NCBI RefSeq assembly: GCF_020165985.1
Contig: NZ_JAIUKZ010000001.1
Location: forward strand, 372,001-436,000
Length of the DNA stretch: 64,000 bases
DNA from: Bacillus sp. RAR_GA_16
Lineage (GTDB): Bacteria > Bacillota > Bacilli > Bacillales > Guptibacillaceae
Reading direction: 5' to 3'
Made by a program: the position numbers and the translations under genes. How positions within the stretch are numbered: the stretch's first letter is position 1; each line of letters begins with the position of its first letter. Below, one piece after another: positions 1 to 10,061 of the stretch. The notes under the pieces were generated by a model that worked only from the letters and a program-made list of their open reading frames with translations, was not told where the DNA came from and made no database searches.

Positions 1-467
1 CAGGAGATGCACTTGGCCCACTCGTAGGTACTAAATTACAACAGCTAAAACCAAAAGCGACAGTCTACGGTACACTTGAATCACCTGTTCATGCTGTCAA
101 TTTAAATGAGGTAATGGAATCAATTGCTCAAGCTCATGCCCGCCCGTTTATCATTGGAATTGATGCTTGTCTCGGACGTCTTCACTCGGTTGGTATTATA
201 ACGGCGGGAGAAGGTCCAGTTAAGCCCGGAGCGGGAGTTAAGAAGGAATTACCTGAAGTAGGAAATATTCATTTAACAGGTATTGTGAATGTCAGTGGCT
301 TCATGGAATACTTTGTTCTACAAAATACACGCTTAAATCTGGTGATGAAAATGGCAGATGTGATGGCCGTCAGTCTTCACGAGTCGATTGAAGCATATGA
401 AAGAAACCTTGCTTTTGAAAAAAATAAAGCGTCCAATTGGGGAGATGATTTGGTTCAACTTCCCTAG
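1..467 (+). CDS. yyaC: YyaC-type sporulation protein (spore protease-like), 5' end missing
   Basis: The reading frame is open from base 3 and runs to a TAG at 465-467, so the gene starts outside the window. The visible part begins GDALGPLVGTKL and continues through a GIDACLGRL segment and a PGAGVKKELPEVGNIHLTG segment, which I recognise as the DUF1256/YyaC family, a Gpr-like fold found in endospore formers. In B. subtilis yyaC lies just left of the parAB region, as here. The exact substrate is not established. An internal ATG at 114 is not the start, because the conserved N-terminal motif lies upstream of it. A bidirectional hairpin follows. Confidence 0.9.
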   Translation, partial: GDALGPLVGTKLQQLKPKATVYGTLESPVHAVNLNEVMESIAQAHARPFIIGIDACLGRLHSVGIITAGEGPVKPGAGVKKELPEVGNIHLTGIVNVSGFMEYFVLQNTRLNLVMKMADVMAVSLHESIEAYERNLAFEKNKASNWGDDLVQLP

Positions 468-471
468 CTAT

Positions 472-520
472 AAATAAAAGCTCATGTTCCGGCTATCTAG
501 CCAAAACAGGAGCTTTTATT
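472..520. terminator. Bidirectional terminator between yyaC and the DUF554 gene
   Basis: The arms AATAAAAGCTC and GAGCTTTTATT pair around an internal stem GGCT/AGCC, with T-rich sequence on both strands. It separates two convergent genes. Confidence 0.75.
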
Positions 521-527
521 CTTTCCA

Positions 528-1241
528 TTAAAAAATAGCAGGAGATATAGTCATAGCAGTGACAAGAATAGCGGCAATCAATAAAGCAGGTAGGAAATTA
601 GCTACTCGAATATGGATGATGCCAAGCAAATTCAAGCCAATCGCCATAATCATAATGCCTCCTGCTGAAGTCACTTCTGCGATAAAAGCATCAAGGAGCA
701 CTTGAGGCACAAGTTGGTTAATTTGAGAAGCAAATAAAGCAATCACGCCTTGATAAATCATAACTGGAATAGCTGAAAACAACACGCCATACCCAAGAGT
801 CGCTGTAAACATAATCGCTGTAAAACCATCAATTAGTGATTTCGTAAATAGAATGGAGTGATCATTTCGAAGACCGCTATCGAGTGCACCAAGAATCGCC
901 ATTGCCCCAACCACGTAAACAAGAGTAGCGGTTACAAAAGCCTGGGCAACGCTTCCTTCTGAAGAAGCACCCGTTTTCTTCTCAATCCACCTCCCTAATG
1001 TTGCGAGCTTCCCTTCAAGATCCCAGTATTCTCCAAGCATCCCACCAAGTACAAGGCTACCAATGACGATAAGAAATTGTTCACTTTTCATGGCCATTTG
1101 AAGACCAATCACGGTAATGACAAGAGCAAGCCCTTGCATAATTGTTGTTTTCATTCTGTCTGGAATTCGCCTGCTAAATGTTCCGATTAAAGTACCAACC
1201 ACAATAGCTATCCCATTAACAACTGTACCTAAAAAAACCAT
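528..1241 (-). CDS. DUF554 family integral membrane protein
   Basis: This is a 237-residue, strongly hydrophobic protein. It begins MVFLGTVVNGIAIVVGTLIG and carries about six to seven likely membrane segments, with short charged loops such as EYWDLEGKLATLGRWIEKK near residues 70-90. The pattern GTxxNGxAIxxGxxxG at the N-terminus is that of the DUF554 (YdfK/YqgA) family. Its transport or other role is unknown. It lies 13 bp downstream of the aminotransferase gene on the same strand, so the two are probably co-transcribed. Confidence 0.8.
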   Translation of the reverse strand: MVFLGTVVNGIAIVVGTLIGTFSRRIPDRMKTTIMQGLALVITVIGLQMAMKSEQFLIVIGSLVLGGMLGEYWDLEGKLATLGRWIEKKTGASSEGSVAQAFVTATLVYVVGAMAILGALDSGLRNDHSILFTKSLIDGFTAIMFTATLGYGVLFSAIPVMIYQGVIALFASQINQLVPQVLLDAFIAEVTSAGGIMIMAIGLNLLGIIHIRVANFLPALLIAAILVTAMTISPAIF

Positions 1242-1254
1242 TCCCTACATCTCC

Positions 1255-2400
1255 TCAGCCGAAGTACCCCTCAACAATTTCTTCTATTGCTTGAATGACT
1301 TTATACACTTCATCTTCTGTATTATAAGGGCCTACACTTAAGCGAACCGCTCCCGTACTGCTAGTCCCAATCGTTTCATGACCAAGAGGAGTACAATGCA
1401 ATCCTGCTCTTACTGCTATGTGATAATGCTGATCAAGAATAATCGCAATTTCTTGGGCATCAATTCCCTCTATCGTAAAAGGAATGACCCCAAGTCGCTC
1501 AGCGGGTCCATACACGGAAACATAATCTATTTGACCCAATCCCTTTATCAACATCTCGGTTAACTTCTGTTCATGCTTTCTTATTTCAAGCAAACCCATT
1601 TTTTTTATAGCGCCTAGACCAGCCAATAACCCTGCAATACCTGGCGTATTTAGTGTACCGCTCTCAAGACGTTCTGGTAATTGATCCGGCTGATCGATTA
1701 ATTCTGAGCTACTTCCAGTTCCACCATGATACAGGGGGGTTAGCTCCATTCCTTCACCCACCATAAGCACACCGGTCCCTTGAGGACCTAACAGCCCTTT
1801 ATGACCAGGGAAGGCTAACAAATCGATGCCCATTTCTCCCATGTGTATAGGGAGTATACCAGCGGTTTGAGAGGCATCCACTAAAAACGTGATTCCTTTT
1901 TGTTTTGCAATCTCTCCAATCATAGCAATAGGCACAATGTTACCAGTTAAATTTGATCCGTGTGAAACGATAATCATTTTAGTATTTGGTTGAATCGCCT
2001 GGCGAAATGCTTCCCTATCAAACTCCTCTGCTTCCGCTATGTTTAAATAATCAACTTCGATTCCAATTACTTTTTTCAGATATTCTAGAGGGCGGCGCAC
2101 AGAGTTATGTTCATACGAGGTCGTTAAAACATGATCTCCTTCCGCAAATTGAAAACCTTTAATTGCTTGATTTAGTGACGCAGTAGCATTAGCGGTAAAG
2201 CAAACGCGTTCAGGATAGTCGAATCCGAAAAAGTCCGCTAGCTGTTCACGTGTTTGAATAATCATATCGTTAGCACGACGAGATAAAGCGTGGCCGCCAC
2301 GACCTGGGTTTGCCGCATAATCTGTCATCACCTCTGTCATTGCCTGAACAACTTCTGGCGGTTTAGGAAATGATGTCGCCGCTTGATCAAAATATATCAC
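1255..2400 (-). CDS. Class V aminotransferase, cysteine desulfurase family
   Basis: This 381-residue PLP enzyme begins MIYFDQAATSFPKP, typical of the NifS/CsdA-like branch of class V aminotransferases. The PLP lysine lies in AFPGHKGLLGPQGTG (near residue 200). A conserved cysteine lies in RAGLHCTPLGHETIGTS near the C-terminus, the usual place of the catalytic persulfide cysteine. The probable reaction is release of sulfur from L-cysteine to give alanine. No IscU or SufU partner is adjacent, so the acceptor is unknown. The gene follows parB after a hairpin and precedes the DUF554 gene. Confidence 0.85.
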   Translation of the reverse strand: MIYFDQAATSFPKPPEVVQAMTEVMTDYAANPGRGGHALSRRANDMIIQTREQLADFFGFDYPERVCFTANATASLNQAIKGFQFAEGDHVLTTSYEHNSVRRPLEYLKKVIGIEVDYLNIAEAEEFDREAFRQAIQPNTKMIIVSHGSNLTGNIVPIAMIGEIAKQKGITFLVDASQTAGILPIHMGEMGIDLLAFPGHKGLLGPQGTGVLMVGEGMELTPLYHGGTGSSSELIDQPDQLPERLESGTLNTPGIAGLLAGLGAIKKMGLLEIRKHEQKLTEMLIKGLGQIDYVSVYGPAERLGVIPFTIEGIDAQEIAIILDQHYHIAVRAGLHCTPLGHETIGTSSTGAVRLSVGPYNTEDEVYKVIQAIEEIVEGYFG

Positions 2401-2424
2401 GTTATCACTCCATCACATTTCGTT

Positions 2425-2459
2425 AAATAAGAGCATGACCGAAGCTCATGCTCTTATTT
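2425..2459 (-). terminator. Terminator at the 3' end of the parA-parB operon
   Basis: On the minus strand AAATAAGAGCATGA pairs with TCATGCTCTTATTT across a 6-nt loop. It overlaps the parB stop codon region and ends parAB transcription before the aminotransferase gene. Confidence 0.75.
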
Positions 2460-3299
2460 CTTATTTTCTTCTAATACATCTAAAATACGATTAAGATCTT
2501 CTTCTGAGAAAAACTCAATTTCAATTTTCCCTTTTTTCTTTGATCGTTTAATTGAAACAGAGGTGCCAAACTTCTCACGAAGAGAACTTTCTTTTTCTTT
2601 CAAAAACGGATCAGATTTTTCATCTTTCTTTGTTTCACGTGAAACGTTTTGATTCAACTGTGTAATTAACTTTTCAAGCTGCCGAACGTTTAACTTCTCT
2701 TTCAATGCTCGATCAGCTAGCGATTTTCGAGCTTCTTTTTTCTTTAATGCAAGAATCGCACGCCCGTGGCCCATTGAAAGCTTTCCTTCAGAAATATAAT
2801 CCTGCACTTCAGATGGTAATTGCAACAAACGCAAAAAATTCGCCAGATGTGGTCTACTTTTTCCAAGGCGCTGAGCTAATTCTTCTTGTGTGACATCCGT
2901 TTCGTTCATTAATTTTTGATAAGCTCGTGCTTCTTCAATTGGATTTAAATTTTCGCGTTGCAGGTTTTCAATTAATGCGATTTCCATCATTTTCCTATCC
3001 GTTAACTTTTTAACAACAGCAGGAATGGTTGTAAGACCTGCTTCTTTTGAAGCACGATACCTTCGTTCACCAACAACAATTTCATACCCCTTAATACTCT
3101 GTCGAACAATTAATGGCTGAAGAACACCGAAAGTTTCGATTGAAGCACGCAATTCTTCAATGGCTTCATTGCTAAACTTCTTCCTCGGTTGGTAAGGATT
3201 AGGACGAAGTTCATTGATTGGTATTTCTTTCACTACCTCGTCCTCTTTTTGGGAAGGGAAAAAGGCGTTAATTCCCTTGCCCAAACCACGATTAGCCAT
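2454..3299 (-). CDS. parB: Chromosome partitioning protein ParB (Spo0J)
   Basis: This 281-residue ParB binds parS, hydrolyses CTP and spreads as a sliding clamp to load condensin and act on ParA. The N-terminal domain has PNPYQPRK (about 34-40) and the CTP-binding GERRYRA (77-83). The helix-turn-helix region TQEELAQRLGKSRPHLANFL spans about 138-157. The basic C-terminal segment is the dimerisation domain. The start overlaps the end of parA by 8 bp, so the genes are translationally coupled. The gene contains a parS site. Confidence 0.97.
   Translation of the reverse strand: MANRGLGKGINAFFPSQKEDEVVKEIPINELRPNPYQPRKKFSNEAIEELRASIETFGVLQPLIVRQSIKGYEIVVGERRYRASKEAGLTTIPAVVKKLTDRKMMEIALIENLQRENLNPIEEARAYQKLMNETDVTQEELAQRLGKSRPHLANFLRLLQLPSEVQDYISEGKLSMGHGRAILALKKKEARKSLADRALKEKLNVRQLEKLITQLNQNVSRETKKDEKSDPFLKEKESSLREKFGTSVSIKRSKKKGKIEIEFFSEEDLNRILDVLEENKK
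2631..2646. promoter_or_regulatory. parS site inside parB
   Basis: TGTTTCACGTGAAACG matches the bacterial parS consensus TGTTTCACGTGAAACA at 15 of 16 positions. A parS within the parB gene is also present in B. subtilis. It is the nucleation site for ParB clamps near oriC. Confidence 0.9.
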
Positions 3300-4053
3300 T
3301 GTCTAACACTTCCTTTGCAAGTTCTAAATAAGTTTCAGCTCCTCGAGATTTTGGATCATATACAATGACTGGCTTGCCATGACTTGGCGCTTCACTCAAC
3401 CGTACATTCCTAGGAATAACCACTCGATACACTTTTTCTTGAAAGTATTTCTTAACCTCTTCAATCACTTGAATCCCAAGATTTGTCCTGGCATCAAGCA
3501 TCGTTAAGAGAACACCTTCGATTTTCAATTCTGTATTTAAATGCTTTTGGACAAGTCGAACTGTGTTCAGTAGCTGACTCAGCCCTTCGAGTGCATAGTA
3601 CTCACACTGCACCGGAATTAGCACTGCATTTGCCGCAGTTAAAGCGTTTATCGTTAATAGTCCTAATGATGGAGGACAATCTATTATAATATAATCATAC
3701 TTTTTTTCAACTTTATTGAGAGCCCGCTTCAATCTTACTTCCCGGGAAATGGTTGGAACTAGCTCAATTTCTGCACCTGCAAGCTGAATTGTGGAAGGAA
3801 TTACATGCAAATTCTCGACAATCGTTTCCTGTATAACTTCTCCTGCATCCACGTCATCAACAAGAACATTGTAAACGCATGTTTCAATATCCCCTTTTTC
3901 GATGCCAACGCCACTTGTTGCATTGCCCTGAGGATCAATGTCCACAAGTAACACTTTCTTTCCTAGATAAGCAAGACATGCACTCACATTAACTGAAGTT
4001 GTCGTCTTTCCAACTCCACCTTTTTGATTTGCGATCGCCACAATAGTTGCCAA
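3292..4053 (-). CDS. parA: Chromosome partitioning ATPase ParA (Soj)
   Basis: This 253-residue deviant Walker ATPase works with ParB in origin segregation and, in B. subtilis, in control of DnaA activity. The P-loop KGGVGKTT lies at residues 11-18, the Walker A' aspartate in DIDPQGN near residue 40, and Walker B in YIIIDCPPS around 121-129. The length is normal for chromosomal Soj. It is the first gene of the parAB pair. The coding sequence carries a Noc-binding-site-like palindrome. Confidence 0.97.
   Translation of the reverse strand: MATIVAIANQKGGVGKTTTSVNVSACLAYLGKKVLLVDIDPQGNATSGVGIEKGDIETCVYNVLVDDVDAGEVIQETIVENLHVIPSTIQLAGAEIELVPTISREVRLKRALNKVEKKYDYIIIDCPPSLGLLTINALTAANAVLIPVQCEYYALEGLSQLLNTVRLVQKHLNTELKIEGVLLTMLDARTNLGIQVIEEVKKYFQEKVYRVVIPRNVRLSEAPSHGKPVIVYDPKSRGAETYLELAKEVLDNG
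3737..3750. promoter_or_regulatory. Noc-binding site (NBS) inside parA
   Basis: ACTTCCCGGGAAAT matches the B. subtilis Noc-binding consensus ATTTCCCGGGAAAT at 13 of 14 positions. Its presence some 500-1300 bp from the noc gene supports function as a Noc nucleation site. No ChIP evidence is available here. Confidence 0.65.
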
Positions 4054-4175
4054 CTTGCCACCCCACTCTCATTCAAAACAGTGCTCTCTTTAGTTTATCA
4101 TGTTTCCAATTATCTGGATTCTTTTTTCAATAGTCGTTCACTTCCACTCTTCGACTTGGCCTACCATTTTTGTTA

Positions 4176-4207
4176 ATAAAAAACTCATCCGGATGGATGA
4201 GTTTACT
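4176..4207 (-). terminator. Terminator after noc
   Basis: On the minus strand AACTCATCC pairs with GGATGAGTT, followed by a TTTTTTATT run. The hairpin starts at the noc stop codon. Confidence 0.75.
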
Positions 4208-5042
4208 TCTTTTTCGGTATACGAATGGTAAATTGATAGTATTCATCGTGGTCTTCTTCATCTGTATCAATCATTAAACCAGTCTCTGTTACCATATCAA
4301 GCGATTGACGTATTGTATTTACCGCTAGTCTCATATCTTTACTAACCGATTTCTTTCTTGGCTTAGGTTTTTGGACAGTGCCCTCTAACATACGGGCGAC
4401 TCGTTCTTCCGTCTGCTTGACATTCCACTGTCTTTCAAGAACCTCACTTAGAACTTTTACTTGAATTTCAGGATTTTTTAGTGGAATTAATGCTCGTGCG
4501 TGTCTCTCCGTAATTTTCTTCTGTAAAAGAGCTTGCTGGATTGGTTCAGGTAACTTTAATAATCTCAGTTTATTCGCTATTGTAGATTGCCCTTTACCAA
4601 GCCGCTGAGCAAGACTTTCTTGAGTTAAATCATGTAACTCAATCAGCTGAGCATAAGCCATCGCTTCTTCAACAGCCGTCAATTCTTCACGCTGCAAGTT
4701 TTCTATCAATGCAATTGAAGCGGTTTGAGAATCATTAAATTCCTTCACGATTGCAGGAATTCGTTCCCATCCAAGCTTCTTAACTGCTCTCCAGCGCCTT
4801 TCCCCGGCAATAATTTCATACTTGCCTTCACGTTCTCTAACCACGATCGGCTGAATAACTCCATGAGTCTTTATCGTCTGAGATAGTTCAGCAATTCTCT
4901 CATCTATAAAAATTGTTCGAGGTTGGAAACGGTTCGGAATAATATCCTCAACAAGAAGCTGCTTCACTTCCTCTTGTTCAATTTCCATCGTCTCGCTTTT
5001 TTCATCGTTCAAACCGAAAAGACGTGAAAACGTATGCTTCAT
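4203..5042 (-). CDS. noc: Nucleoid occlusion protein Noc
   Basis: This 279-residue ParB paralogue prevents septum formation over the nucleoid. The N-terminus [13 protein letters not shown] matches the short amphipathic membrane-binding helix of Noc, which separates it from ParB. The CTPase motif GERRWRA and the helix-turn-helix [20 protein letters not shown] follow. The C-terminus [12 protein letters not shown] is also Noc-like. It stands alone between parA and rsmG with its own terminator. A degenerate parS-like sequence lies just upstream, from which the gene may have diverged along with ParB. Confidence 0.95.
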   Translation of the reverse strand: MKHTFSRLFGLNDEKSETMEIEQEEVKQLLVEDIIPNRFQPRTIFIDERIAELSQTIKTHGVIQPIVVREREGKYEIIAGERRWRAVKKLGWERIPAIVKEFNDSQTASIALIENLQREELTAVEEAMAYAQLIELHDLTQESLAQRLGKGQSTIANKLRLLKLPEPIQQALLQKKITERHARALIPLKNPEIQVKVLSEVLERQWNVKQTEERVARMLEGTVQKPKPRKKSVSKDMRLAVNTIRQSLDMVTETGLMIDTDEEDHDEYYQFTIRIPKKK

Positions 5043-5114
5043 CGCCTAACACCACCTTTAATCGACTCCTTAACTGATTCGCTGCCTGATAACAAATTCC
5101 TTCCATCGTTGCAG

Positions 5115-5130
5115 CGTTCCATGTGAAACA
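5115..5130. promoter_or_regulatory. Degenerate parS-like site upstream of noc
   Basis: CGTTCCATGTGAAACA matches the parS consensus at 13 of 16 positions, with the right half intact. It lies in the noc-rsmG intergenic region. It may be a weak or relic ParB site. Confidence 0.35.
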
Positions 5131-5159
5131 CTTAACCGTTCAAATGCAGTCCATCTTCA

Positions 5160-5873
5160 TTATAAAGGATTTTTATTTGGTGTGCCTGGCTTTCTTGGAT
5201 ATTTTTTAGGAGTCGTTTTGATTTTTTTAATCGTTACGATATTTCGCTCACTTTTTTCACCTGGTAAAGTTAGCGTTTCTCGCTTAACGACTTCTCCGCC
5301 AAGAAGCTTAATGGCTTGCTTTCCTGTATCCAGCTCATCCTCTACATTTGGACCTTTTAACGCCACAAAGTAGCCATTGGTTTTAACGAGAGGCAGACAC
5401 AATTCACCAAGAACAGACAGTCGCGCTACAGCTCTTGCCGTGACAACGTCATACTTTTCGCGGTGATCTTTGTTTTTACCGAATAATTCTGCACGGTCAT
5501 GATAAAAAGAAACATTTTCTAATTGAAGTTTAGAAGAAAGATGCTCCAGGAAACCAATTCGTTTGTTAAGTGAATCGACAATCGTAATGTTTAAATGAGG
5601 AAAACAAATCTTAATAGGTAAACTCGGAAAGCCAGCTCCTGCTCCCACATCACAAATATGGTAATCAGAAGAGAAATCAAATGAGAACGCGGCCATAATC
5701 GAATCAAAGAAGTGCTTTTCATACACTTCTTCTTTATCCGTAATAGCCGTCAGATTCATTTTCTCATTCCATTCAACTAAAATCTCATAGTAGGTTTGAA
5801 ATTGTTGAAGCTGTTTAGGAGAAAGGCTAATTCCTTTCTCCTCTAACAACTCCTGAAACTGTTGCTCGTTCAT
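5160..5873 (-). CDS. rsmG: 16S rRNA (guanine527-N7)-methyltransferase RsmG (GidB)
   Basis: This 237-residue SAM-dependent methyltransferase modifies G527 of 16S rRNA (E. coli numbering). The SAM-binding motif [16 protein letters not shown] lies near residues 74-89, preceded by the typical N-terminal [10 protein letters not shown] (about 35-44). A basic tail of about 20 residues ([15 protein letters not shown]) follows the fold and is common in Bacillaceae. It follows mnmG by 18 bp on the same strand, the usual gidA-gidB pair. Confidence 0.95.
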   Translation of the reverse strand: MNEQQFQELLEEKGISLSPKQLQQFQTYYEILVEWNEKMNLTAITDKEEVYEKHFFDSIMAAFSFDFSSDYHICDVGAGAGFPSLPIKICFPHLNITIVDSLNKRIGFLEHLSSKLQLENVSFYHDRAELFGKNKDHREKYDVVTARAVARLSVLGELCLPLVKTNGYFVALKGPNVEDELDTGKQAIKLLGGEVVKRETLTLPGEKSERNIVTIKKIKTTPKKYPRKPGTPNKNPL

Positions 5874-5891
5874 AGACCCTCCACTTGTACA

Positions 5892-7775
5892 TTATTTTGC
5901 AATTTTTGCGATTTTACCTTGTTCGATATACACAAGCAAGATCGATACATCAGCCGGGTTAACCCCTGAGACACGAGAAGCTTGACCAATTGATAGAGGA
6001 CGTACTTCATCCAGCTTTTGTTTCGCTTCAGTCGCAAGGCCGCCAATCGCATAATAATCAATGCCATCAGGAATTTTCTTCTCGTCCATCTTCTTCATAC
6101 GCTCAACCTGTTGCAGGCTCTTGTTAATATAGCCGCTGTATTTGACCTGAATTTCAACTTGTTCTGCCACATCCTCGGGGATATCATGATCCGCTGGAGC
6201 AAGTTGATGAATCTCTTGATACGTTACTTCCGGTCGTTTCAATAAATTCGCTGCATGCATCGCTTCTTTTAATTCCGTACTTTTCTCTGGAAGCACTGCA
6301 TTCACTTGTTCGCTCGGCTTAATAACTACTTTCTCAAGCCGCTTCATTTCTTGCTCAATCATTTCTTTCTTAGCGATGAAACGATCGTAACGTTCCTGTG
6401 GAATCATACCGATTTGATAACCTAGCTCTGTTAATCTTAAATCAGCATTATCATGACGCAGTAGAAGGCGGTATTCGGCACGAGAAGTTAACAAACGATA
6501 CGGCTCATTCGTTCCTTTTGTTACAAGGTCATCAATCATCACGCCAATGTATCCTTGTGAGCGATCTAGAATCACGGCTTCACGGTTCTGTGCATTCCTT
6601 GCAGCGTTAATTCCCGACATAATTCCTTGGCCTGCAGCTTCTTCATAACCTGAAGTACCGTTTAACTGTCCTGCAGTAAAGAGGTTTTTCACTGTTTTCG
6701 TTTCAAGTGATGGCCATAACTGTGTAGGAACCATTACATCATATTCAATCGCATAACCTGCACGCATCATCTCAACATTCTCTAGTCCTGGGACGGTTTT
6801 AAGAATTTGCTGCTGCAAATCCTCCGGCAGACTTGTTGAAAGCCCCTGCACATAAACTTCCTTTGTATTACGTCCTTCCGGTTCAAGGAAAATTTGATGA
6901 CGCGGCTTGTCGTTAAAGCGAACAATTTTATCTTCAATCGATGGACAATAGCGTGGTCCTGCGCCTTCGATCATGCCAGAATACATTGGGGAACGATGCA
7001 GATTATCATTAATAAGCTTATGCGTTTCTTCCCCTGTATACGTTAACCAGCATGGAAGCTGATCGGTAATATATTCTGTTGTTTCATAAGAAAAAGCTCG
7101 AGGCTTTTCATCACCAGGCTGAATTTCCGTTTTACTATAATCAATTGATTTATGATTAACGCGCGGCGGTGTCCCGGTTTTAAAACGAACTAATTCAAAG
7201 CCAAGCTCTTCTAAATGGTGTGACAAGTTAACTGACGGCTGCATATTATTAGGACCACTTTCATACGATAGATCACCAATAATAACGCGACCACGCATAA
7301 ATGTCCCTGTTGTTAAAACGACTGATTTCGCTTCAAACTCTGCGCCTGTTTTCGTAATAACGCCTTTGCAGACACCATCTTCTACAATTAACTTTTCAAC
7401 CATTCCTTGTAGAAGAGTCAGATTATCTTGCTCTTCAATTGTCTTCTTCATTTCACTTTGGTAAAGTACTTTATCCGCCTGTGCACGTAATGCACGGACT
7501 GCAGGGCCTTTACCTGTGTTTAACATACGCATTTGAATATGTGTTTTATCAATATTTCGACCCATTTCTCCACCAAGTGCATCAATTTCCCGCACAACAA
7601 TCCCTTTTGCAGGACCTCCTACACTTGGATTACATGGCATAAAAGCAACAGAATCCAGGTTAAGTGTAAGCATGAGTGTTTTCGCACCCATTCTTGCTGA
7701 AGCAAGTCCCGCTTCTACTCCTGCATGGCCTGCGCCAACGACAATAACATCATAAGAATCGGCTTTGTAACCCAT
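5892..7775 (-). CDS. mnmG: tRNA uridine-5-carboxymethylaminomethyl synthesis enzyme MnmG (GidA)
   Basis: With MnmE this 627-residue FAD enzyme installs cmnm5 on the wobble uridine of certain tRNAs. The N-terminal dinucleotide fold [19 protein letters not shown] covers about residues 12-30. The MnmG signature segments [11 protein letters not shown] (about 49-59) and [17 protein letters not shown] (about 370-386) are intact, and the length is normal. It lies 24 bp downstream of mnmE in the mnmE-mnmG-rsmG operon. Confidence 0.97.
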   Translation of the reverse strand: MGYKADSYDVIVVGAGHAGVEAGLASARMGAKTLMLTLNLDSVAFMPCNPSVGGPAKGIVVREIDALGGEMGRNIDKTHIQMRMLNTGKGPAVRALRAQADKVLYQSEMKKTIEEQDNLTLLQGMVEKLIVEDGVCKGVITKTGAEFEAKSVVLTTGTFMRGRVIIGDLSYESGPNNMQPSVNLSHHLEELGFELVRFKTGTPPRVNHKSIDYSKTEIQPGDEKPRAFSYETTEYITDQLPCWLTYTGEETHKLINDNLHRSPMYSGMIEGAGPRYCPSIEDKIVRFNDKPRHQIFLEPEGRNTKEVYVQGLSTSLPEDLQQQILKTVPGLENVEMMRAGYAIEYDVMVPTQLWPSLETKTVKNLFTAGQLNGTSGYEEAAGQGIMSGINAARNAQNREAVILDRSQGYIGVMIDDLVTKGTNEPYRLLTSRAEYRLLLRHDNADLRLTELGYQIGMIPQERYDRFIAKKEMIEQEMKRLEKVVIKPSEQVNAVLPEKSTELKEAMHAANLLKRPEVTYQEIHQLAPADHDIPEDVAEQVEIQVKYSGYINKSLQQVERMKKMDEKKIPDGIDYYAIGGLATEAKQKLDEVRPLSIGQASRVSGVNPADVSILLVYIEQGKIAKIAK

Positions 7776-7799
7776 TGCCGTATTCCTCCTTTAATCTTC

Positions 7800-9176
7800 T
7801 TATTTCCCAAGACAAAACTGTGAAAATAACTGATCGATCAAACTATCAGAAACCGTATCACCAATGATTTCTCCAAGAATCTCCCAGGTGCGCGTAATAT
7901 CAATCTGCACCATATCAACCGGCATTCCAGCTTCAACTGCATCTAACGCATCTTCAAGTGTTCTTCTCGACTGCTCTAGTAATGCAATATGACGAGAATT
8001 TGATACATATGTCAAATCCTGTGACTCAACTTCACCGGCAAAAAACAATTCAGAGATTGATTGTTCGAGTTCATCAACGCCCTGTTCATTTTTAAGGGAA
8101 GTTGTAATCATTGGATGTTCTTCCGCTAACTCTTTCACTCTGTTTAAATCAAGTTTTTCATCAAGATCAGTTTTATTAATGATGACAATAACGTCCATTC
8201 CTTTAACAGCTTCAAAAAGCTTCTCGTCTTCATGTGTAAGCTCATCGTTATAATTTAGTACAAGTAGAATGAGATCAGCTTGTTTTAAACGCTCACGTGA
8301 ACGCTCAACACCAATTCGTTCGACAAGATCTTCTGTCTCTCGAATACCTGCTGTGTCTACTAGGCGTAACGGTACGCCTCTTACATTAACATACTCTTCA
8401 ATCACGTCCCGTGTTGTGCCAGGGACATCCGTTACAATCGCTTTATTCTCATGAACGAGGCTGTTTAATAAAGAAGATTTCCCAACATTCGGGCGTCCCA
8501 CAATAACCGTTGAGAGACCTTCACGTAAAATTTTCCCTTGTCTTGCTGTAACAAGAATTCCTTCAATTTCTTTTTCTACTTCTTTTAACTGAGTTGTTAA
8601 GAGATCCTTTGTCATTTCTTCTGCATCATATTCAGGATAGTCGATGTTAACCTCAACATGTGCAACTGTTTCAAGCAATTGCTGTCTTAAGGAAGCAATT
8701 AGTGTCGACAAGCGACCTTCCATCTGATTTAAAGCAACGTTCATGGCACGATCTGTTTTCGCTCGAATCAAATCAATAACCGCTTCAGCTTGCGATAAGT
8801 CGATACGGCCGTTTAAAAAGGCTCTCTTTGTAAATTCACCTGGTTCCGCAAGACGCGCTCCACTACGTAAAACCAATTCAAGGACGCGATTCACAGAAAC
8901 AAGACCTCCGTGGCAGTTAATTTCAACAATATCTTCACGTGTAAACGTCCGAGGACCCCGCATTACTGAAACCATTACTTCTTCTGCCGTTTGTGCCGTA
9001 TCTGGATCAATCAAATGCCCATAGTGAATCGTATGGGTATCTACAGACTCAAGTGGTTGCTTACCTTTATATAGCCGATCTGCTATTTTAATGGCTTCTT
9101 CTCCGCTAAGTCGGACAATCGCAATCGCTCCTTCCCCCATTGGAGTCGATATCGCAGCAATTGTTTCATATTCCAC
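7800..9176 (-). CDS. mnmE: tRNA modification GTPase MnmE (TrmE/ThdF)
   Basis: This 458-residue GTPase is the partner of MnmG. It has the N-terminal formyl-THF binding domain ([20 protein letters not shown]), a central helical region, and a G domain with GRPNVGKSS (G1), TTRDV (G2), [10 protein letters not shown] (G3) and NKTD (G4). The C-terminus CLGK is the conserved C-x-GK motif needed for catalysis. The gene leads the mnmE-mnmG-rsmG operon and has a DnaA-box cluster in its upstream region. Confidence 0.97.
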   Translation of the reverse strand: MEYETIAAISTPMGEGAIAIVRLSGEEAIKIADRLYKGKQPLESVDTHTIHYGHLIDPDTAQTAEEVMVSVMRGPRTFTREDIVEINCHGGLVSVNRVLELVLRSGARLAEPGEFTKRAFLNGRIDLSQAEAVIDLIRAKTDRAMNVALNQMEGRLSTLIASLRQQLLETVAHVEVNIDYPEYDAEEMTKDLLTTQLKEVEKEIEGILVTARQGKILREGLSTVIVGRPNVGKSSLLNSLVHENKAIVTDVPGTTRDVIEEYVNVRGVPLRLVDTAGIRETEDLVERIGVERSRERLKQADLILLVLNYNDELTHEDEKLFEAVKGMDVIVIINKTDLDEKLDLNRVKELAEEHPMITTSLKNEQGVDELEQSISELFFAGEVESQDLTYVSNSRHIALLEQSRRTLEDALDAVEAGMPVDMVQIDITRTWEILGEIIGDTVSDSLIDQLFSQFCLGK

Positions 9177-9190
9177 TTACATTCACCTCT

Positions 9191-9306
9191 CTATCCACAC
9201 TTTGTCTTTATCATTTAACGTTTCTATCTATTAATAGGTACTATTAGTTTAACCAATTATCCACAGTGGATAACTACCATCCTGAAAGTGACAGACTAAT
9301 CCACAA
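9191..9306. promoter_or_regulatory. DnaA-box cluster upstream of mnmE
   Basis: Four DnaA-box-like nonamers occur within about 115 bp: CTATCCACA (9191-9199), the perfect TTATCCACA (9258-9266), its inverted partner AGTGGATAA (9266-9274) and TAATCCACA near 9298. The middle two form a 17-bp palindrome. The region lies in the 264-bp gap between khpB and mnmE, which holds no gene. It may be part of the origin-region DnaA-binding landscape or a regulatory site of mnmE. Confidence 0.7.
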
Positions 9307-9403
9307 TACCTTTTAGTGTAACCGATTTTCATAGAAAAAGAAATAAGGATGCTTATTGCACTACATGACAGAAGGGCCAAATCGAGTAATACACCTTTTC
9401 CTC

Positions 9404-9437
9404 AAAAAAACCTCCGGGCTTAGAGCCCGAAGGTTTT
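9404..9437 (-). terminator. Terminator after khpB
   Basis: On the minus strand ACCTTCGGGCT pairs with AGCCCGGAGGT, followed by TTTTTTTG. It ends the rpmH-rnpA-yidD-yidC-khpB transcription unit. Confidence 0.85.
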
Positions 9438-9440
9438 CGT

Positions 9441-10061
9441 TTATTTATTACGCGGAACAATAACCACACGGCGGTGCGGATCTTTTCCATCTGAGTGAGT
9501 GGTAATCCCTTTTTTATCTTTAAGATAAAGATGGATTACTTTTCGTTCAAGCGACGGCATCGGTTCTAGCTGTATGTCCTTTTTCGTAACCATCGCTTTG
9601 TCGGCAAGACGGTCCGCCAATTTCTTTAGCGTATCTTCACGTCTTTCGCGGTAGTTCTCAGCATCGAGTACTACGCGGACAAATCGGTCAGAAAATCGAT
9701 TTGCGGCAAGATTTGTTAAATATTGTAGAGAATTAAGAGTTTGGCCACGTTTCCCGATCACGATTGCAATTTTTTCGCCAGATAGCGTAAAGAAAAGATC
9801 GCGATCTTCCCTTCTACCTTCTATACGAGCTTCAACTCCCATGTTGCGAATGACCTTTTCTAAAAAAGCCCTTGTTTGCTCCATGATGTCAGGTTTCTCG
9901 CTCACTTTGATGCGGGCGGGCTTTCCTCCAAAGCCTAAAAATCCTTTTTTAGGCTCTTCTAACACTTCAACATCAACCTTTTCTTGAACAGTTCCGATTT
10001 GATTTAGCGCATCTTGAATGGCCTCTTCAATCGTTTTCCCCGTTACCGTAACGCTTCTCAC
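9441..10061 (-). CDS. khpB: RNA-binding protein KhpB (Jag)
   Basis: This 206-residue protein has the three-part Jag architecture. The N-terminal Jag-N domain ([19 protein letters not shown]) is followed by a linker with [14 protein letters not shown]. Next come a KH domain with the GxxG-type loop [16 protein letters not shown] (about 117-132) and a C-terminal R3H domain. It binds RNA and in other Firmicutes acts with KhpA in growth and division control. Its start overlaps the yidC stop by 4 bp, the conserved yidC-jag coupling. Confidence 0.93.
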   Translation of the reverse strand: MRSVTVTGKTIEEAIQDALNQIGTVQEKVDVEVLEEPKKGFLGFGGKPARIKVSEKPDIMEQTRAFLEKVIRNMGVEARIEGRREDRDLFFTLSGEKIAIVIGKRGQTLNSLQYLTNLAANRFSDRFVRVVLDAENYRERREDTLKKLADRLADKAMVTKKDIQLEPMPSLERKVIHLYLKDKKGITTHSDGKDPHRRVVIVPRNK

